NCBI GenBank assembly: GCA_964035575.1
Contig: OZ037894.1
Location: forward strand, 806,001 to 870,000
DNA from: Rhynchopus sp. YZ270_cl-10
Taxonomy: Eukaryota; Euglenozoa; Diplonemea; Diplonemida; Diplonemidae
Direction: 5' to 3'
DNA length: 64,000 nucleotides
Shown here: piece by piece, positions 1 through 9,378 of the stretch
Position numbering within the stretch: the first letter of the stretch is position 1
Layout of the letters: the number at the start of each line of letters is the position of its first letter
Notes under the pieces: generated by a model
Database searches by the model: none
What the model saw: the letters and a program-made list of their open reading frames with translations, nothing else
Told to the model about the DNA's origin: nothing
Position numbers and translations under genes: made by a program

Positions 1-180
1 AAAATAATTTTTTTGTATGGGCCAACGCCTTAGCAAAAATCCGAAAAATCGAGAAAAGAGAAAAGGTGTGAAGCAGGCTTCGCGCTAACTTTTGGAAAAA
101 ATCTGAAAAATCATGTTTCGCGCCCAAAAAAACGCACCTCAAATAGTTGCAACGGGTAACGTCTGGGGTGAAAAAAACAG

Positions 181-330
181 TGTTTTGTGGCATTTCCGAG
201 CCAATCCCAGGCTGTGGTGGGGCATATTCGGGAAAATGGACAAAATTATAGTGACTTAAATTTTCACAAAATATGAACCCAGACTCCTAAACAAGGGGCA
301 TTTTCAGTCTGAAAACCCAATTTCAGATGA
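181..330 (+). repeat. Dispersed repeat R1, diverged copy
   Basis: The text around a GTGGTGGGG core, then GGACAAAATTATAGTGACTT and an AAAATATGA(A/G)CCC stretch, matches segments near 22725-22860 (same strand) and, in reverse complement, near 25690-25840 and 26022-26172. It is non-coding and AT-rich. The element it belongs to cannot be bounded here because the window begins inside the repeat region. Confidence 0.6.
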
Positions 331-874
331 AATTGTGGTGTTTTTGACTGGGAACAGGTAGCGCCGCAGGTGCACGGTACCCAACTTTTTTCGTTTTTTT
401 CTTTCTCTTTTGCTTTCTTTTGATTGCGCGAGCTGATTGCTCTCCACGGTGGGGTCACATGTGGGTACAAAAACACTCTAAAGTACCCTTACTATGAAAT
501 ATGAGATTCTCTGGTTTTGGTAAGAAACCCCGGTTTGCAAAAAATGCACCACAAAAAAATCCCGGGCCAAGGGCCAACAATTAGCGCAAAGCCTGGCACC
601 GAAATAGAAAAAAAAAATTCTCGATTTTTGTGGGTAAAAATTGCTGGGAAAATTTTTTTGGCACCACCTCAGTGTTTCCGCGCTCCTTCATTGGGTACGA
701 TTTTTGATGAAGAATCGTGATTTTGTACATAAAAGGTAAATACGTCCCGAGCCCGGCGCGCTACGCGCGCCGGGAGTTCACGGAAAGTTGGGGGCCTCCG
801 GCGGAGAAACTAGAGTTCTGGCCCAAAAAACGCGTCCCAGCGCAGTCCCTGAGATTCCAAAAAAATAAAAAGGC

Positions 875-1215
875 GCGGTCGAGCCCGACCCGGAATGAGA
901 GAATTCCTCGGGTATCCAACTGAGGAGTTCAACTTCATTGATATTTGCACCAGACACACGAATTATCAGTAACCTCAGCACGTGTACAAAAAGAAACGGT
1001 GGTCATAGCATCAAGGCTCCTGGCGAAGCCACGGTACGCAACATTTCAAAAAATTACGCTTAAAATTGCACATTTTTACTGACAAACTATGTCATGGGAA
1101 GGTGGGTTGCAAGCTTGCGCCGCAGGCGCACGGTACGCTACTTTTATTATTTCGCCATGCTGCATGTTTCCTTTTCGTTCGGCGTTTGATCAATTGAGTC
1201 GCGTTCTGGCTGTGA
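875..1215 (+). repeat. Dispersed repeat R2, copy 1
   Basis: About 340 bp here align by eye with 15395-15750. Shared blocks include GAGAATTCCTCG, TTCATTGATATTTGCA-like text, ACGGTACGCAACATTTC and TGGGTTGCAAGCTTGCGCCG, and both end in GCGTTTGA...CGCGTTCTG. The module CGCCGCAGGCGCACGGTACG also recurs near 357 and 23203. I estimate about 80 percent identity. No open frame is shared, so this looks like a non-coding dispersed repeat. Confidence 0.7.
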
Positions 1216-1390
1216 CGGGGTCACTTTGTTCATGAGGCCAGTTCTGGTCAGTTCTGGTGATGCGGGGTATTTTTTTTTTTTTTCCCGGGAATTTATTTTT
1301 ATTTTTATTTTTATCCCCGCTTGAGACCATGAATTTCACGCCCCTTCACAAAATCGTGAAGGAGGTGCGTGAATTTATTTTCCGGTATTT

Positions 1391-1461
1391 CACGCTCAAA
1401 AAATAAATTCACGCTCAGAAAAATAAATTCACGCTCAGAAAAATAAATTCACGCTCAGAAA
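1391..1461 (+). repeat. 20-bp tandem repeat, about 3.5 copies
   Basis: The unit ACGCTCAGAAAAATAAATTC repeats with one early variant. It lies inside the left end of the small TIR element and shares its AATAAATTCACG text with the hairpins at 1937-2204. Confidence 0.9.
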
Positions 1462-1649
1462 ATCGTAGAACTGAACTCTCGAAAATTTTTTTGGAGGCCT
1501 TTGGAGGCCCAATTTTGCAATTAAAGCCAGAAAAGAGGCATTTTGAGCCATTCTGGGGGTCTCAAACGCATTTTTGAGTTAATTTTCTGTATCACACAAA
1601 CCACGGATTTACACGTTTTTTTTCCCAAATTTTCATCAAAAAATCCCAA

Positions 1650-1811
1650 ATGAGACCTCAAAAACGTGCGAGGGCACCTGTGGAGAGTGAGTCCGACACG
1701 AACACAAGTGACTCATCGTCATCGTCTTCCTCATCTTCATCAGAAGTACAGCCGCGTAAGCGCCACAAACCCGCTGCACCAGTTCTGGCTCAAGGCGCTG
1801 TCCAGCGCTAA
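1650..1811 (+). CDS. Short Ser-rich ORF inside TIR element (53 aa)
   Basis: ATG at 1650 opens a 53-codon frame ending TAA. The product starts MRPQKRARAPVESESDTNTS, continues with about ten consecutive serines, then a basic patch (PRKRHKP), and ends VLAQGAVQR. The composition (basic, acidic/Ser, basic) is like a nuclear-protein N-terminus. Its codon use is GC-richer than the AT-rich surroundings. It lies between the two inverted repeats of the 1322-1912 element, so it may be the remnant first part of an element-encoded protein. I recognise no family. Expression is unproven. Confidence 0.4.
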   Translation: MRPQKRARAPVESESDTNTSDSSSSSSSSSSEVQPRKRHKPAAPVLAQGAVQR

Positions 1812-1936
1812 GAGTTCCACATCAAAAAACTGAATCAAAAATCATCATAAAAAGAACCACCCCACCCTCGTCTCTTTGTACGTGAAAACGGGTTGTGAAA
1901 TTCATGGTCTCATTTGGAGATAAAATAATATATTTT

Positions 1937-2046
1937 CGTGAATTTATACCAGTATTTCACTTACAGGTGGAAACAGCCCTCGGGGAAGCATTTTTCCCCT
2001 CGGGCTGTTTCCACCTGTGCGTGAAATACTGGAAAATAAATTCACG
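1937..2046. repeat. Long hairpin, copy 1
   Basis: Near-perfect palindrome. CGTGAATTTATACCAGTATT opens it and the matching AATACTGG...AATAAATTCACG closes it. The arms continue into CAGGTGGAAACAGCCC and its complement around a GGGGAAGCATTTTTCCCC centre. Confidence 0.85.
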
Positions 2047-2061
2047 ATAATAATATATATT

Positions 2062-2204
2062 CGTGAATTTATACCAGTATTTCACTTACAGGTGGAAACA
2101 GCCCTCGGGGAAGCATTTTTCCCCTCGGGCTTCGCCCTCGGGAAAAAATGCTTCCCCTCGGGCTGTTTCCACCTGTGCGTGAAATACTGGAAAATAAATT
2201 CACG
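2062..2204. repeat. Long hairpin, copy 2 (tandem duplicate)
   Basis: Same arms as the hairpin at 1937-2046, but with a longer centre (GGGCTTCGCCC inserted). The two lie head to tail, separated by an AT-rich stretch. Both end in the CACGATAATAATATAT text that starts the next TIR element. Confidence 0.85.
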
Positions 2205-2206
2205 AT

Positions 2207-3162
2207 AATAATATATCAGTCAATAATTGAGCCACCGGGACTTTTTTCCGTTTTTGTACAGAAAAATTTTTAATTTCTACTCGTCAAAAAAAATTGTCCG
2301 ACCCCGCAATTAAAAGATATCGACTCGGAAACCCATCCCCGCTGGGTTTTGAAAACTTTTGATGTCGTTGGTTCACCTCAGATGTGTGAGGGCCTCGACC
2401 AAAACCGGTTTTTCCAGTTTTCAGGTTTTAGCCTGGGCGGTAGTATTTTACAAAAAAATCCTCAAAATTCAAAAAAAATTGTTCGAATGGATTCAGATCG
2501 TGCAAAACAGTCAAAATATCACTTTTGACAAAGAAAAAAAGTGACCCTCACTGTTACGCAGCCACCCTCCTGACCCCCCTGGAACCTGGTTTTTGTGTGG
2601 GGGCTCCATGTACAAAGTCTTAAGGGAAGTCTGAAGGGGTACTGGTTGGTGGCCATTTTTTGCCTACAAAAAATCGGGAAAAAAAATTTTTTTTTTCGGT
2701 TCTCGGGAGTCTGTGCGTGCTGTGATGGCGTCACTTTGCGCTCAGAAATGAGTATTTTTGACCTAAAATGCATGTGTCAGTTTAGACTGGCTGTACGCCG
2801 TTTTCCACGGTGTACAGCCACAACTACCCATGTACAGAAGAATTTTTAACTTCTACTCATTTCCAGAAATCGTGCGACCCCGCAATTAAAAGATATCGAC
2901 TCGGAAATCCATCCCCGCAGGGTTTTAATTTTTTTTAAAAATTTCGGTGGGTCGCATTCATGCAATTCATTTTCGACTTTTTGGGATCCAATCTGGAGTT
3001 CAAAAAAAAATTTTTTTTTTTTTTATTTTTATTTCTTTGCATTCCGCTGCTCAAAATCTTTCAATTGCGGGGTCGGACAATTTTTTTTGACGATCAGTTT
3101 TTTGTTCAACGAACCTTGGGAGAAAAGTCCCGGTGGTTCAGTTATTGACTGATATATTATTT
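2207..3162. mobile_element. Non-autonomous TIR element, about 0.95 kb
   Basis: The left end reads AATAATATATCAGTCAATAA, then a block ending CCACCGGGACTTTT. The right end is its reverse complement (AAAAGTCCCGGTGG, then TTATTGACTGATATATTATT). Similarity continues inward to AAAAAAAATTGTCCGACCCC. A subterminal block at 2256-2352 recurs in direct orientation at 2831-2928. No transposase-like frame is present, so this looks like a non-autonomous DNA transposon. The shared end text with the hairpins on its left suggests nested insertion. Confidence 0.65.
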
Positions 3163-3164
3163 TT

Positions 3165-3240
3165 TTCCAATGAAGAATTCTTCATTGGAAAATTCTTTTT
3201 TTTTTGGAATTTTTTTTTTTTCGAAGAATTCTTCATCGGA
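3165..3240. repeat. AATTC-centred palindrome pair
   Basis: A perfect palindrome built on CCAATGAAGAATTC and its complement is followed 30 bp later by a second, CGAAGAATTCTTCATCGG, across a poly-T tract. No gene. Confidence 0.8.
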
Positions 3241-3448
3241 TTCTTCAGCGCGGAAAGTCTGCACCACCTACTAAGAAAAACGTACACAAAAGTGGGGGTA
3301 CTTGTATTAAAAATATAAATTAATTTAAATCGAAAAACCCGGGGGGTACTTGTATTTGCAGGGGTACTTGTATTACCCGGGGGTACTTGTATTAGCCCCC
3401 CCCCAGTAAGCACGAGAGGATTATGGTCGTCATATAAAACTTTTCTTT

Positions 3449-3510
3449 GTGCTTTCATCCGGATGGCTGGCATCGTACGTGGGTCAGTCGGAGGTGCATT
3501 AATAACTTCA
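3449..3510 (+). repeat. Intergenic motif family C, copy 1
   Basis: Contains TTTCATCCGGATGGCTGGCA then GTGGGTCAGTCGGAGGTGC. Copies also lie at 27535-27603 and 50395-50460, with partial ones at 21803-21846 and 22015-22045. CATCCGGATG is a perfect short palindrome. This copy ends about 100 bp before the membrane protein gene at 3614. Confidence 0.8.
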
Positions 3511-3613
3511 CTTTCATTTTTTAAGTCAATCCCCTTCTTCTCACTCTTCACACCCGCTTTATAAACACCCACTAGATTTATTATTCTCGCTTTACTTTCA
3601 CAAACTTTTTAAA

Positions 3614-4159
3614 ATGGACTCGAAGATTGCAACAATTGTGCTTCTCGCCCTGGCCGTGCTTGGCTGGGTGTTTGTTGTTGTTGTGCTTGCCGAGCCGACC
3701 AGTATCTTGAAGATGTCCAAGGGCGACGGCGGATGCGGTGTGTTCAACTGCAAGGACGACTTGGATCTTGGTAAATACTGTGACATTGAGTCGAAGGTCG
3801 CTGCAACAAAGGCCTTTGGTGTGATCTCGGTGCTTTTCCTGAGCATGACAATGATTGTGCACATCATTCAGGCGGTCGGACAGGGTGCTCTTGTGCCCGC
3901 AGCTGTGCAGCCGTACATCAAGTTTGTGCATCTCATTGCGGCCGTGTTCCTGCTCATCTTCTGGGTCCTCATGGTTATCGTGTACACGTCCGAGTGCGAC
4001 AACCGCTATTACATAGGTACAGTCAAAATCAGCGATCTGGCAGACATCAACTACGGAGTCTTCTTCGGTGTCATCGTGATGATCTTCGAAATCCTCAACT
4101 TCTTCCTCTGCAAAATGGGAGGTACCGACTGCGACTCCGGGTGCGCTTCACTCATTTAG
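3614..4159 (+). CDS. Four-helix membrane protein (claudin-like topology)
   Basis: The 181-residue product has four hydrophobic segments, at about residues 5-28, 69-92, 101-124 and 145-166. The first loop (about 29-68) is the longest and holds three cysteines (GGCGVFNC and KYC), a layout reminiscent of claudin/tetraspan proteins, although the claudin W-GLW-C-C signature is absent. A short second loop carries SECDNRYY. The C-terminus is short and Cys-rich (CKMGGTDCDSGC), a plausible palmitoylation site. The start ATG follows an A/T-rich leader and there is no upstream in-frame alternative. GC content and codon use contrast sharply with the flanks, supporting a real gene. A plasma- or endomembrane location is inferred. 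No family can be assigned firmly. Confidence 0.8.
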   Translation: MDSKIATIVLLALAVLGWVFVVVVLAEPTSILKMSKGDGGCGVFNCKDDLDLGKYCDIESKVAATKAFGVISVLFLSMTMIVHIIQAVGQGALVPAAVQPYIKFVHLIAAVFLLIFWVLMVIVYTSECDNRYYIGTVKISDLADINYGVFFGVIVMIFEILNFFLCKMGGTDCDSGCASLI

Positions 4160-4764
4160 ATGAATCAAAAACAAAAAAAACAAAACAAAACAAAAAAAAG
4201 TAGCGGAGTGCATCCTCGGGTGTCCATCCTCAACTAAAATTTTGAAGGGGGAAAATTTTTTTTTTTTTTTTTTTTAAAAGGAAAAAAAGGGATGGAATGT
4301 GTGCCGAAGACTCTAAGTAGTTTTCTACATATCATCTCAAAAACAAACAAAAACTGCTCACAAAGAGGTTATTCCACATTTATCAAAGGGGGAAAAAATA
4401 GGAGAAACAGAATTAAGGTTTATCGATCGGTTTATTCATATTCTTTTGTGTTCCGTTGTGTTGGGTGTTCTTGCACCACTTCTTCGACAAACAAATAAAA
4501 TAACAACAAAGAAGAAAAAAAAAGTCTCCTGCCCGCTTCGAAGGGTCCAGTGGGACGTACAATTGTGACAACACCAAAAGATTTTTTTTCTTTGAATCTG
4601 ATTGAATTAGAGTGGTGCGTCAGGAGGTTACGTGCAATTGTGTATATTGTTGCATGTCTCCTTCTGTCTTATCTTTTAACCTTTTTTCACATCATTGTTT
4701 GATTGGTGACAATAAATCATCTGATCAAATTTCTACGATATCTCTCCTTATTGAATTCTACTGT

Positions 4765-4807
<43 letters not shown>

Positions 4808-6172
4808 GAAAAAGCGGGGGGAAAAATAGCTACCTCTACCAGATTTTTCAAAATTTCAAAAAAAAAAAATTCAAAAGAGTGGATTGGTGGGGGAAAAGAA
4901 AGGTTTGCGATTTGTGCGATTTGCAGCGAACGAAAAAAATACATTAGCATCTCAAGATGTGGTGTGGGGTTTACGCATTTTTTTTTTTTTTTTGTGCGGA
5001 GAAACATTTCATTGGGTATTGTTTTTTAAAAGGGGTCGTTGTTGTTGGGGGGAACCCTGCTTCGACGGACCTTTTTTTTAATTTGCTTTGCTCAGTTCTC
5101 TACGAGAAAAAAAAATATGGGGGAAAAGAAAAAAACGAGGGAAAAAAAAAAAAAAAACAGTACTCAAGCGTAACCCTAGTCGTTGGCAATAGACAAAACC
5201 GAATCCCATACCTTTTTATTTATTTTTTGTTCTCTCTCTCTCACACCATTCACTCCAATTATTTTTATGTTTTTTGTTCTCCCAGTTAGGTTTTCTTTTG
5301 ATTTCCTAAAAAAAAAAATCACAATTTTTTAGCAAACCCAAAATTCGGGTTTGTATTTCATGATCTTTTAAAGATGAACAGTTTACGTTCATCTTACTCT
5401 ATGTTTATGAGTTTTTTTTGCTGCAGTACCACAATGGTGGGTATTTTTTTTTTTTTCACAGTTTCCCCCCCTCATTTCCCCTTTTCTCACTCGAGACACC
5501 TTTCTTTTGAAAGGCATGCACGTCACACCCTGAGCAGGAGCAGAAACGCACGGTGTGTCCAGTCGCATCCATTCACCCTATGTATTTTTTTTCTCCCCCA
5601 GTGGTGACTCAATCTCATGCGAAGTTTCGGTTTCGTATGTACCAAGGATTCACCCTTTTTTTGATGATTCGGGCACGCACGCCAAAGATGTGTCGTGTGC
5701 TACCTTCGTTACAAGAAAAAAAAGAAAAAGAAGAAACTTTTTTTTTCCCCAAACGTAGTTCAAAAAAAAAGCACCAAAACCTCCCCTCAGTTTTTTCGAT
5801 ACACGCATGTGTGCGACTCTGCTTTGTTCTCTCCGCCAACCTGTTTTGTCTTGAGATTCTGCCAGGCTCCCTCTACTTCAACAGTGACATCCTTGGCGGG
5901 TGTTCCTCATACACAGCACAGTCCTTGCAGCAATATTGATTTTGTTCTCCCAGATCAGCGGCGCAGGGATTAGCTCTACATAGCCCCACCCACGGGGAAG
6001 AGGACCCCAGCCAGAACCACCGTACGAACGGAGGAACTGCAGAAAACGCCAATAACGACGGTTTCGAGCATTTGTTCGGGGTTGGAACCCTGCAAAATGG
6101 GGTATTTCTTGTCTTGTCCTCCACATCCCACCACCACACACAGAGCTCAGAACACAAAACCACAACAAAGAA
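4160..6172. other. AT-rich spacer, no gene seen
   Basis: Low-complexity DNA with many homopolymers, including about 38 consecutive A around 4767-4804. It contains one motif-E copy at 4201-4236 and possible poly(A) signals near 4493. Frames crossing it are short and biased to Phe/Lys. The last 200 bp, before the LRR gene at 6173, are GC-richer and may be promoter or 5' UTR. Confidence 0.7.
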
Positions 6173-6785
6173 ATGGACGTGCACTTCAAGGATTTCAGAG
6201 CGAATCAGCGCACAGTCGAGGTGGATGCAGATGACACAGTGGAGGACTTGCGGCGGAAGGTGGCGTCTGCAATGGGGTTTCCTGAACACGGCTTTTGCAT
6301 GAGTTTCGGAGACGAAGCGATGGGAGAAGGAGCGGACATGACGCAGCTGAGTGCTGGTGACACAATCATCCTTACGAAGACGCAGAAGCAAGAAGCCATT
6401 GCAGAGCTTCATGAGTTGGAGGAGACAGACGTGACGCCAGAGAGGTTGAAGGAGGTGCGAGATCCTGAAGTGGCGTGTTTGCTTCTGCAGGCGGAGGTTG
6501 CGACTGTCATTCCTGATGGGTTCTTGGCAGAGGGATGGTTCACACGACTTGATCTCAGTGCTGCGTCCTTCGTGACACAGGTTGGAGACAGCTTCCTCCA
6601 GAGGTGCACCTCGTTGACAAGTATTGACATCTCTGGGTTGAGCAACGTGACCCTGATTGGCGATAGCTTTCTTGACCGCTGCGAAGCTTTAACCACCCTG
6701 GATCTGACACCTCTCAACAACGTGACGAGGATTGGCCATTGTTTTCTTTACTTCTGCGAAGCTTTAACCACCCTGGATCTGACAC

Positions 6786-7771
6786 GAGCTCATGCTGGAC
6801 TTTGAGATCTTCTCGGGGTTGGACGTACCGGGTGAGACGGTGTTGAAGAGGGCAGAATCTTTTGGTGCCATGATGCGGACGGCGAAAACTATGGCGCATG
6901 GAAGGGACGTATGGAAAGGAGTGGAGAAGAGGGAGGTGCACCACTTACAGGAACTGGGTGCGGGGATCATGACGGGGTATTCTGTGCGACCTGTGCTGAC
7001 GCATGCGGCGGGGGTTGAAGGATACCTGAAGGAGTTGCAGGAGAAGGCGACGTCGCGGAGAGCACTCTCCCGACAAAAAGAAAAGACGAAGGCGAGGTGG
7101 GGTGACGACGCGGTTGTAGCTCACACTTCCACTCCGGAAGAACGCTCAGCAAAGAGCGAACGCTGGAAGGAAGCGAAGGAAGAGCAGAAGCAGGCAGAGG
7201 AGGTGCGTAAGAGAGCTGCGATAGCTGCAGTTGCGGCAGAGCAGACTCGACGGCAGGAGGCACGCAGGCGGCAGACACCGGCTGTGCGTGTGGACGTAAG
7301 GAGGAAGGTGGGGACCATGCGGGTGTGTGACATACACACCAAGATGCGATGCGGGGACTGCGAGCACAACAACATCCCCATCACGGCGTGTTGTGCGACG
7401 CACCATTGTGATGAGCTTATTTTGGGTGACTGTGTGGAGGCGCGTGAGGCATGTGAGGTGCATAACTTCTCGATGTGCGGACAGTGTGCGGGTGCGGGGA
7501 ACGTGTCGATGAAGCAGTGCTGTCAGAAGCACCACAACTGTGTGGCCCACGGGAGGGGTGCTTGCGGTGCATGTGTGCAAGCGGGACGGAAGAGGAAGAA
7601 GGACGGATTGCCGATGCTGGCGTCTCCTCAGGTCTGTTGCGGGAAAGGGCACCACGACATGTCCCAGGGACGTCTCGGGTTTGCCCCGCGATAACGAAGG
7701 TGGTCACGTGGCGCCTTTCTCACCTCTCAGTTCATCTGAGAAGGTGGGGATGGGTCACGTCAACAAGTTTA
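6786..7771 (+). other. 1-kb segment inserted in the LRR gene
   Basis: Bounded on the left by the end of an LRR codon run (GATCTGACAC) and on the right by AGCTTTAACCACC, which restarts the same LRR. The 26-bp repetition is the LRR unit itself, so recombination between repeats or gene conversion is as likely as transposition. The short string GAGCT occurs at both junctions. The segment is GC-rich and almost wholly one open frame. Confidence 0.6.
6792..7694 (+). CDS. Unknown protein with triple Cys/His repeat
   Basis: The frame encodes 300 residues from the first ATG. It enters open from the junction (ELMLDFEIF), so the true N-terminus may be missing. Residues about 70-170 are highly charged and helical (coiled coil likely: KSERWKEAKEEQKQAEEVRK). 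The C-terminal 120 residues hold three tandem units of C-x2-H-x4-C-G-x-C, a spacer, then C-C-x2-H-H: VCDIHTKMRCGDC...CCATHH, ACEVHNFSMCGQC...CCQKHH and NCVAHGRGACGAC...CCGKGHH. Spacing suggests zinc binding. I recognise no named family. The end is at TAA 7694, before the LRR resumes. It could be host DNA moved by recombination or part of a mobile element; nothing visible decides which. Confidence 0.55.
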   Translation: MLDFEIFSGLDVPGETVLKRAESFGAMMRTAKTMAHGRDVWKGVEKREVHHLQELGAGIMTGYSVRPVLTHAAGVEGYLKELQEKATSRRALSRQKEKTKARWGDDAVVAHTSTPEERSAKSERWKEAKEEQKQAEEVRKRAAIAAVAAEQTRRQEARRRQTPAVRVDVRRKVGTMRVCDIHTKMRCGDCEHNNIPITACCATHHCDELILGDCVEAREACEVHNFSMCGQCAGAGNVSMKQCCQKHHNCVAHGRGACGACVQAGRKRKKDGLPMLASPQVCCGKGHHDMSQGRLGFAPR

Positions 7772-8083
7772 AGAGCTTTAACCACCCTGGATCTGACACC
7801 TCTCAACAACGTTACGAGGATTGGCAGAAGCTTTCTTTTCGGCTGCACAGCTTTAACCACCCTGGATCTGACACCACTTAACAAGGTTGAGCGCGTAGGT
7901 TCGTCTATTGCTGGGAACTGTACTTCGTTGAAGAGTATTTACCTTTCCGGCTGCAGCAGTGCTGTGTCCAACACAGTAAGGGAGAGCGAGAAGCTGAGGC
8001 ATCTTGTGGTTGAAACACGTCTGAAACGCAGCAGAGACGAATCCTCCGAGCAAGCCCGCAAACAACAGAGACACGCACAATGA

Positions 8084-8582
8084 CGACGTGGTGTGCTGAT
8101 GGGAGGGGATAAAGGGAAGGACTGGAAGAAGGGTACGAAGGGAAGTAGGGCCGGTAGGTACTGCCTACTCTACTCGTCTCACAAACTTCAAACTTTGCAA
8201 AACATAAAAATGACACAAAAACATAGGAGGCATAAATCAGCGAAAGGGGGTGAGGGACAGGCCTCTGGGTAATTTTTCGGCGGATGTTGGCCTCAGTGGT
8301 TACCATTGGGGGGGCTTCTGAAATTTAATACGTATGGGACACGTGTGGGACACAAAAAAAACCCCAAAAAAAAAAGAATCCCCCCCACAAGAGCGGTCGT
8401 CGCAGAGTGGAGAGGCGGGTCAAGTTTGCGAGATTCTATATTTACGGAGCTTGGTCTTGCACCTTACGCTCCACAAACCGTACAAAATACGTCTTCAGAA
8501 GCAAGGGCCGTTGCAATGGTGGGTCCTTTCAAAGTAACCTTTTTTGCAGCTTTGGTCACGTTGCATTTTTTGGCTGTATAAT
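8084..8582. other. Spacer after the split LRR gene, no gene seen
   Basis: Mixed-composition DNA with a run of A around 8352-8380. Short frames here show no coding character I can support. It ends at the first 35-bp direct repeat. Confidence 0.6.
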
Positions 8583-8811
8583 TGCAGCGTTTCCTGGGCT
8601 ACGGGGTAGGGGGCGATCTAGGTTGTTATATACGGTCCCGGACCCGACCGAATACCGTATAATTCGTATTATACGATTACCGTATTATACGGTATTAAAC
8701 GGTAGTATACCGTATTATACGGTGTATTATACGGACCGAATACCTTATAATTCGTATAATTAATTACCGACCCTCCTGCAGCGTTTCCTGGGCTACGGGG
8801 TAGGGGGCGAT
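8583..8811. repeat. 35-bp direct repeats around a TATACGG palindrome cluster
   Basis: A 35-bp sequence beginning TGCAGCGTTTCCTGGGCTAC lies at 8583-8617 and again, identical, at 8777-8811. Between them is a block made of overlapping palindromes such as CCGTATTATACGGT and CGTATAATTCG. The layout looks like an insertion with a long target duplication, or slippage-built satellite seed DNA. Confidence 0.85.
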
Positions 8812-9283
8812 GACACATGATTGTGCACGATGACGCACGATGACGCACGATGACAACACGATTTCACTTTTTTTGTTTTTTTAGTGGTGGTTTGTGTACT
8901 GTGTACTGTGTACTGTGTACTGTGTACTGTGTACTGTGTACTGTGTACTGTGTACTGTGTACTGTGTACTGTGTACTGTGTACTGTGTACTGTGTACTGT
9001 GTACTGTGTACTGTGTACTGTGTACTGTGTACTGTGTACTGTGTACTGTGTACTGTGTACTGTGTACTGTGTACTGTGTACTGTGTACTGTGTACTGTGT
9101 ACTGTGTACTGTGTACTGTGTACGAAGGAAGAGGTCAACGCCCTACGTTGGCGCTGTGTCGAACTCCTCGCGCAGCTCTTTGTCCTGCAAGCAGAACGCT
9201 CGGATCCTGTCCTGCATCCGCTTGTTGCTGGCCAGCATCACCACGCAATCAGAGTGCTCCTTCGTTACAGAATCGTACGTCGC
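8806..9283. repeat. Duplicated module, copy 1
   Basis: Contains GATGACACATGATTGTGCAC, GCACGATGAC repeats, a T-rich tract, the TGTGTAC array, then about 160 bp of GC-rich sequence. The same order recurs at 11194-11876. The copies differ mainly in satellite length and a few substitutions, indicating a recent segmental duplication. Confidence 0.9.
8893..9123 (+). repeat. TGTGTAC satellite, 33 copies
   Basis: A 231-bp array of exactly 33 uninterrupted 7-bp units. All three frames on each strand lack stops, giving spurious Tyr/Cys/Val/Leu frames. It begins just after a T-rich tract and stops about 20 bp before the stop codon of the minus-strand gene tail. Confidence 0.98.
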
Positions 9284-9378
9284 ATCGCTGCTGATGTGAA
9301 AGGTGAGCTATTGGCCACGTACCGTCCCCACGTAGACGTTTTTATGTCCCACACTTCATGCACAACGACCTTGTCATG
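9143..9378 (-). pseudogene. 3' end of an unknown minus-strand gene
   Basis: On the minus strand a frame from the satellite edge reads HDKVVVHEVWDIKTSTWG. A GTACGT donor and a CAG acceptor 35 bp on would join it in frame to DATYDSVTKEHSDCVVML. The protein ends RIRAFCLQDKELREEFDTAPT at a TAG (complement of 9143-9145). Unspliced, the first frame runs to a stop, so the proposed 35-nt intron is what makes it continuous. GC content and residue mix look like real coding sequence. I do not recognise the family. The 5' part is replaced by the 8-bp satellite, so this is a fragment, or the last exons of a gene with a satellite-filled intron. A partial second copy is at 11732-11876. Confidence 0.5.

Larger units (their letters stand above)
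1322..1912. mobile_element. Small TIR element with a 53-codon ORF
   Basis: An 18-bp inverted repeat, TGAGACCATGAATTTCAC, lies at 1322-1339 and in reverse complement at 1895-1912. The 591-bp unit contains a 20-bp tandem repeat at its left end and a short GC-richer ORF near the middle. No obvious target-site duplication is visible. It is too short for a transposase, so it would be non-autonomous. Confidence 0.6.
6173..8083 (+). pseudogene. UBL-LRR gene split by an insertion
   Basis: The N-terminal part (6173-6805) encodes a ubiquitin-like domain (about residues 1-75, MDVHFKDFRANQ... to AGDTIILTKT) and the first BspA-type LRRs (LDLTPLNNVTRIG). It runs into foreign sequence after CTGGATCTGACAC and stops at 6805. 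LRR coding resumes at about 7772 in the same reading frame (ALTTLDLTPLNNVTRIG) and ends at 8083 with a charged tail. It is a paralogue of the genes at 59657, 61541 and 63373, which end instead in KTCSCS. About 26 bp of LRR sequence is present on both sides of the insert. It is probably inactive as one protein, though the N-terminal half could still be expressed. Splicing out the insert is not supported, as no GTATG donor lies at the left junction. Confidence 0.75.

Noticed and set aside
4767-4804. Poly(A) tail of a retrocopy
   Set aside because: No coding or element sequence precedes it; homopolymers of A and T are everywhere in the spacers.
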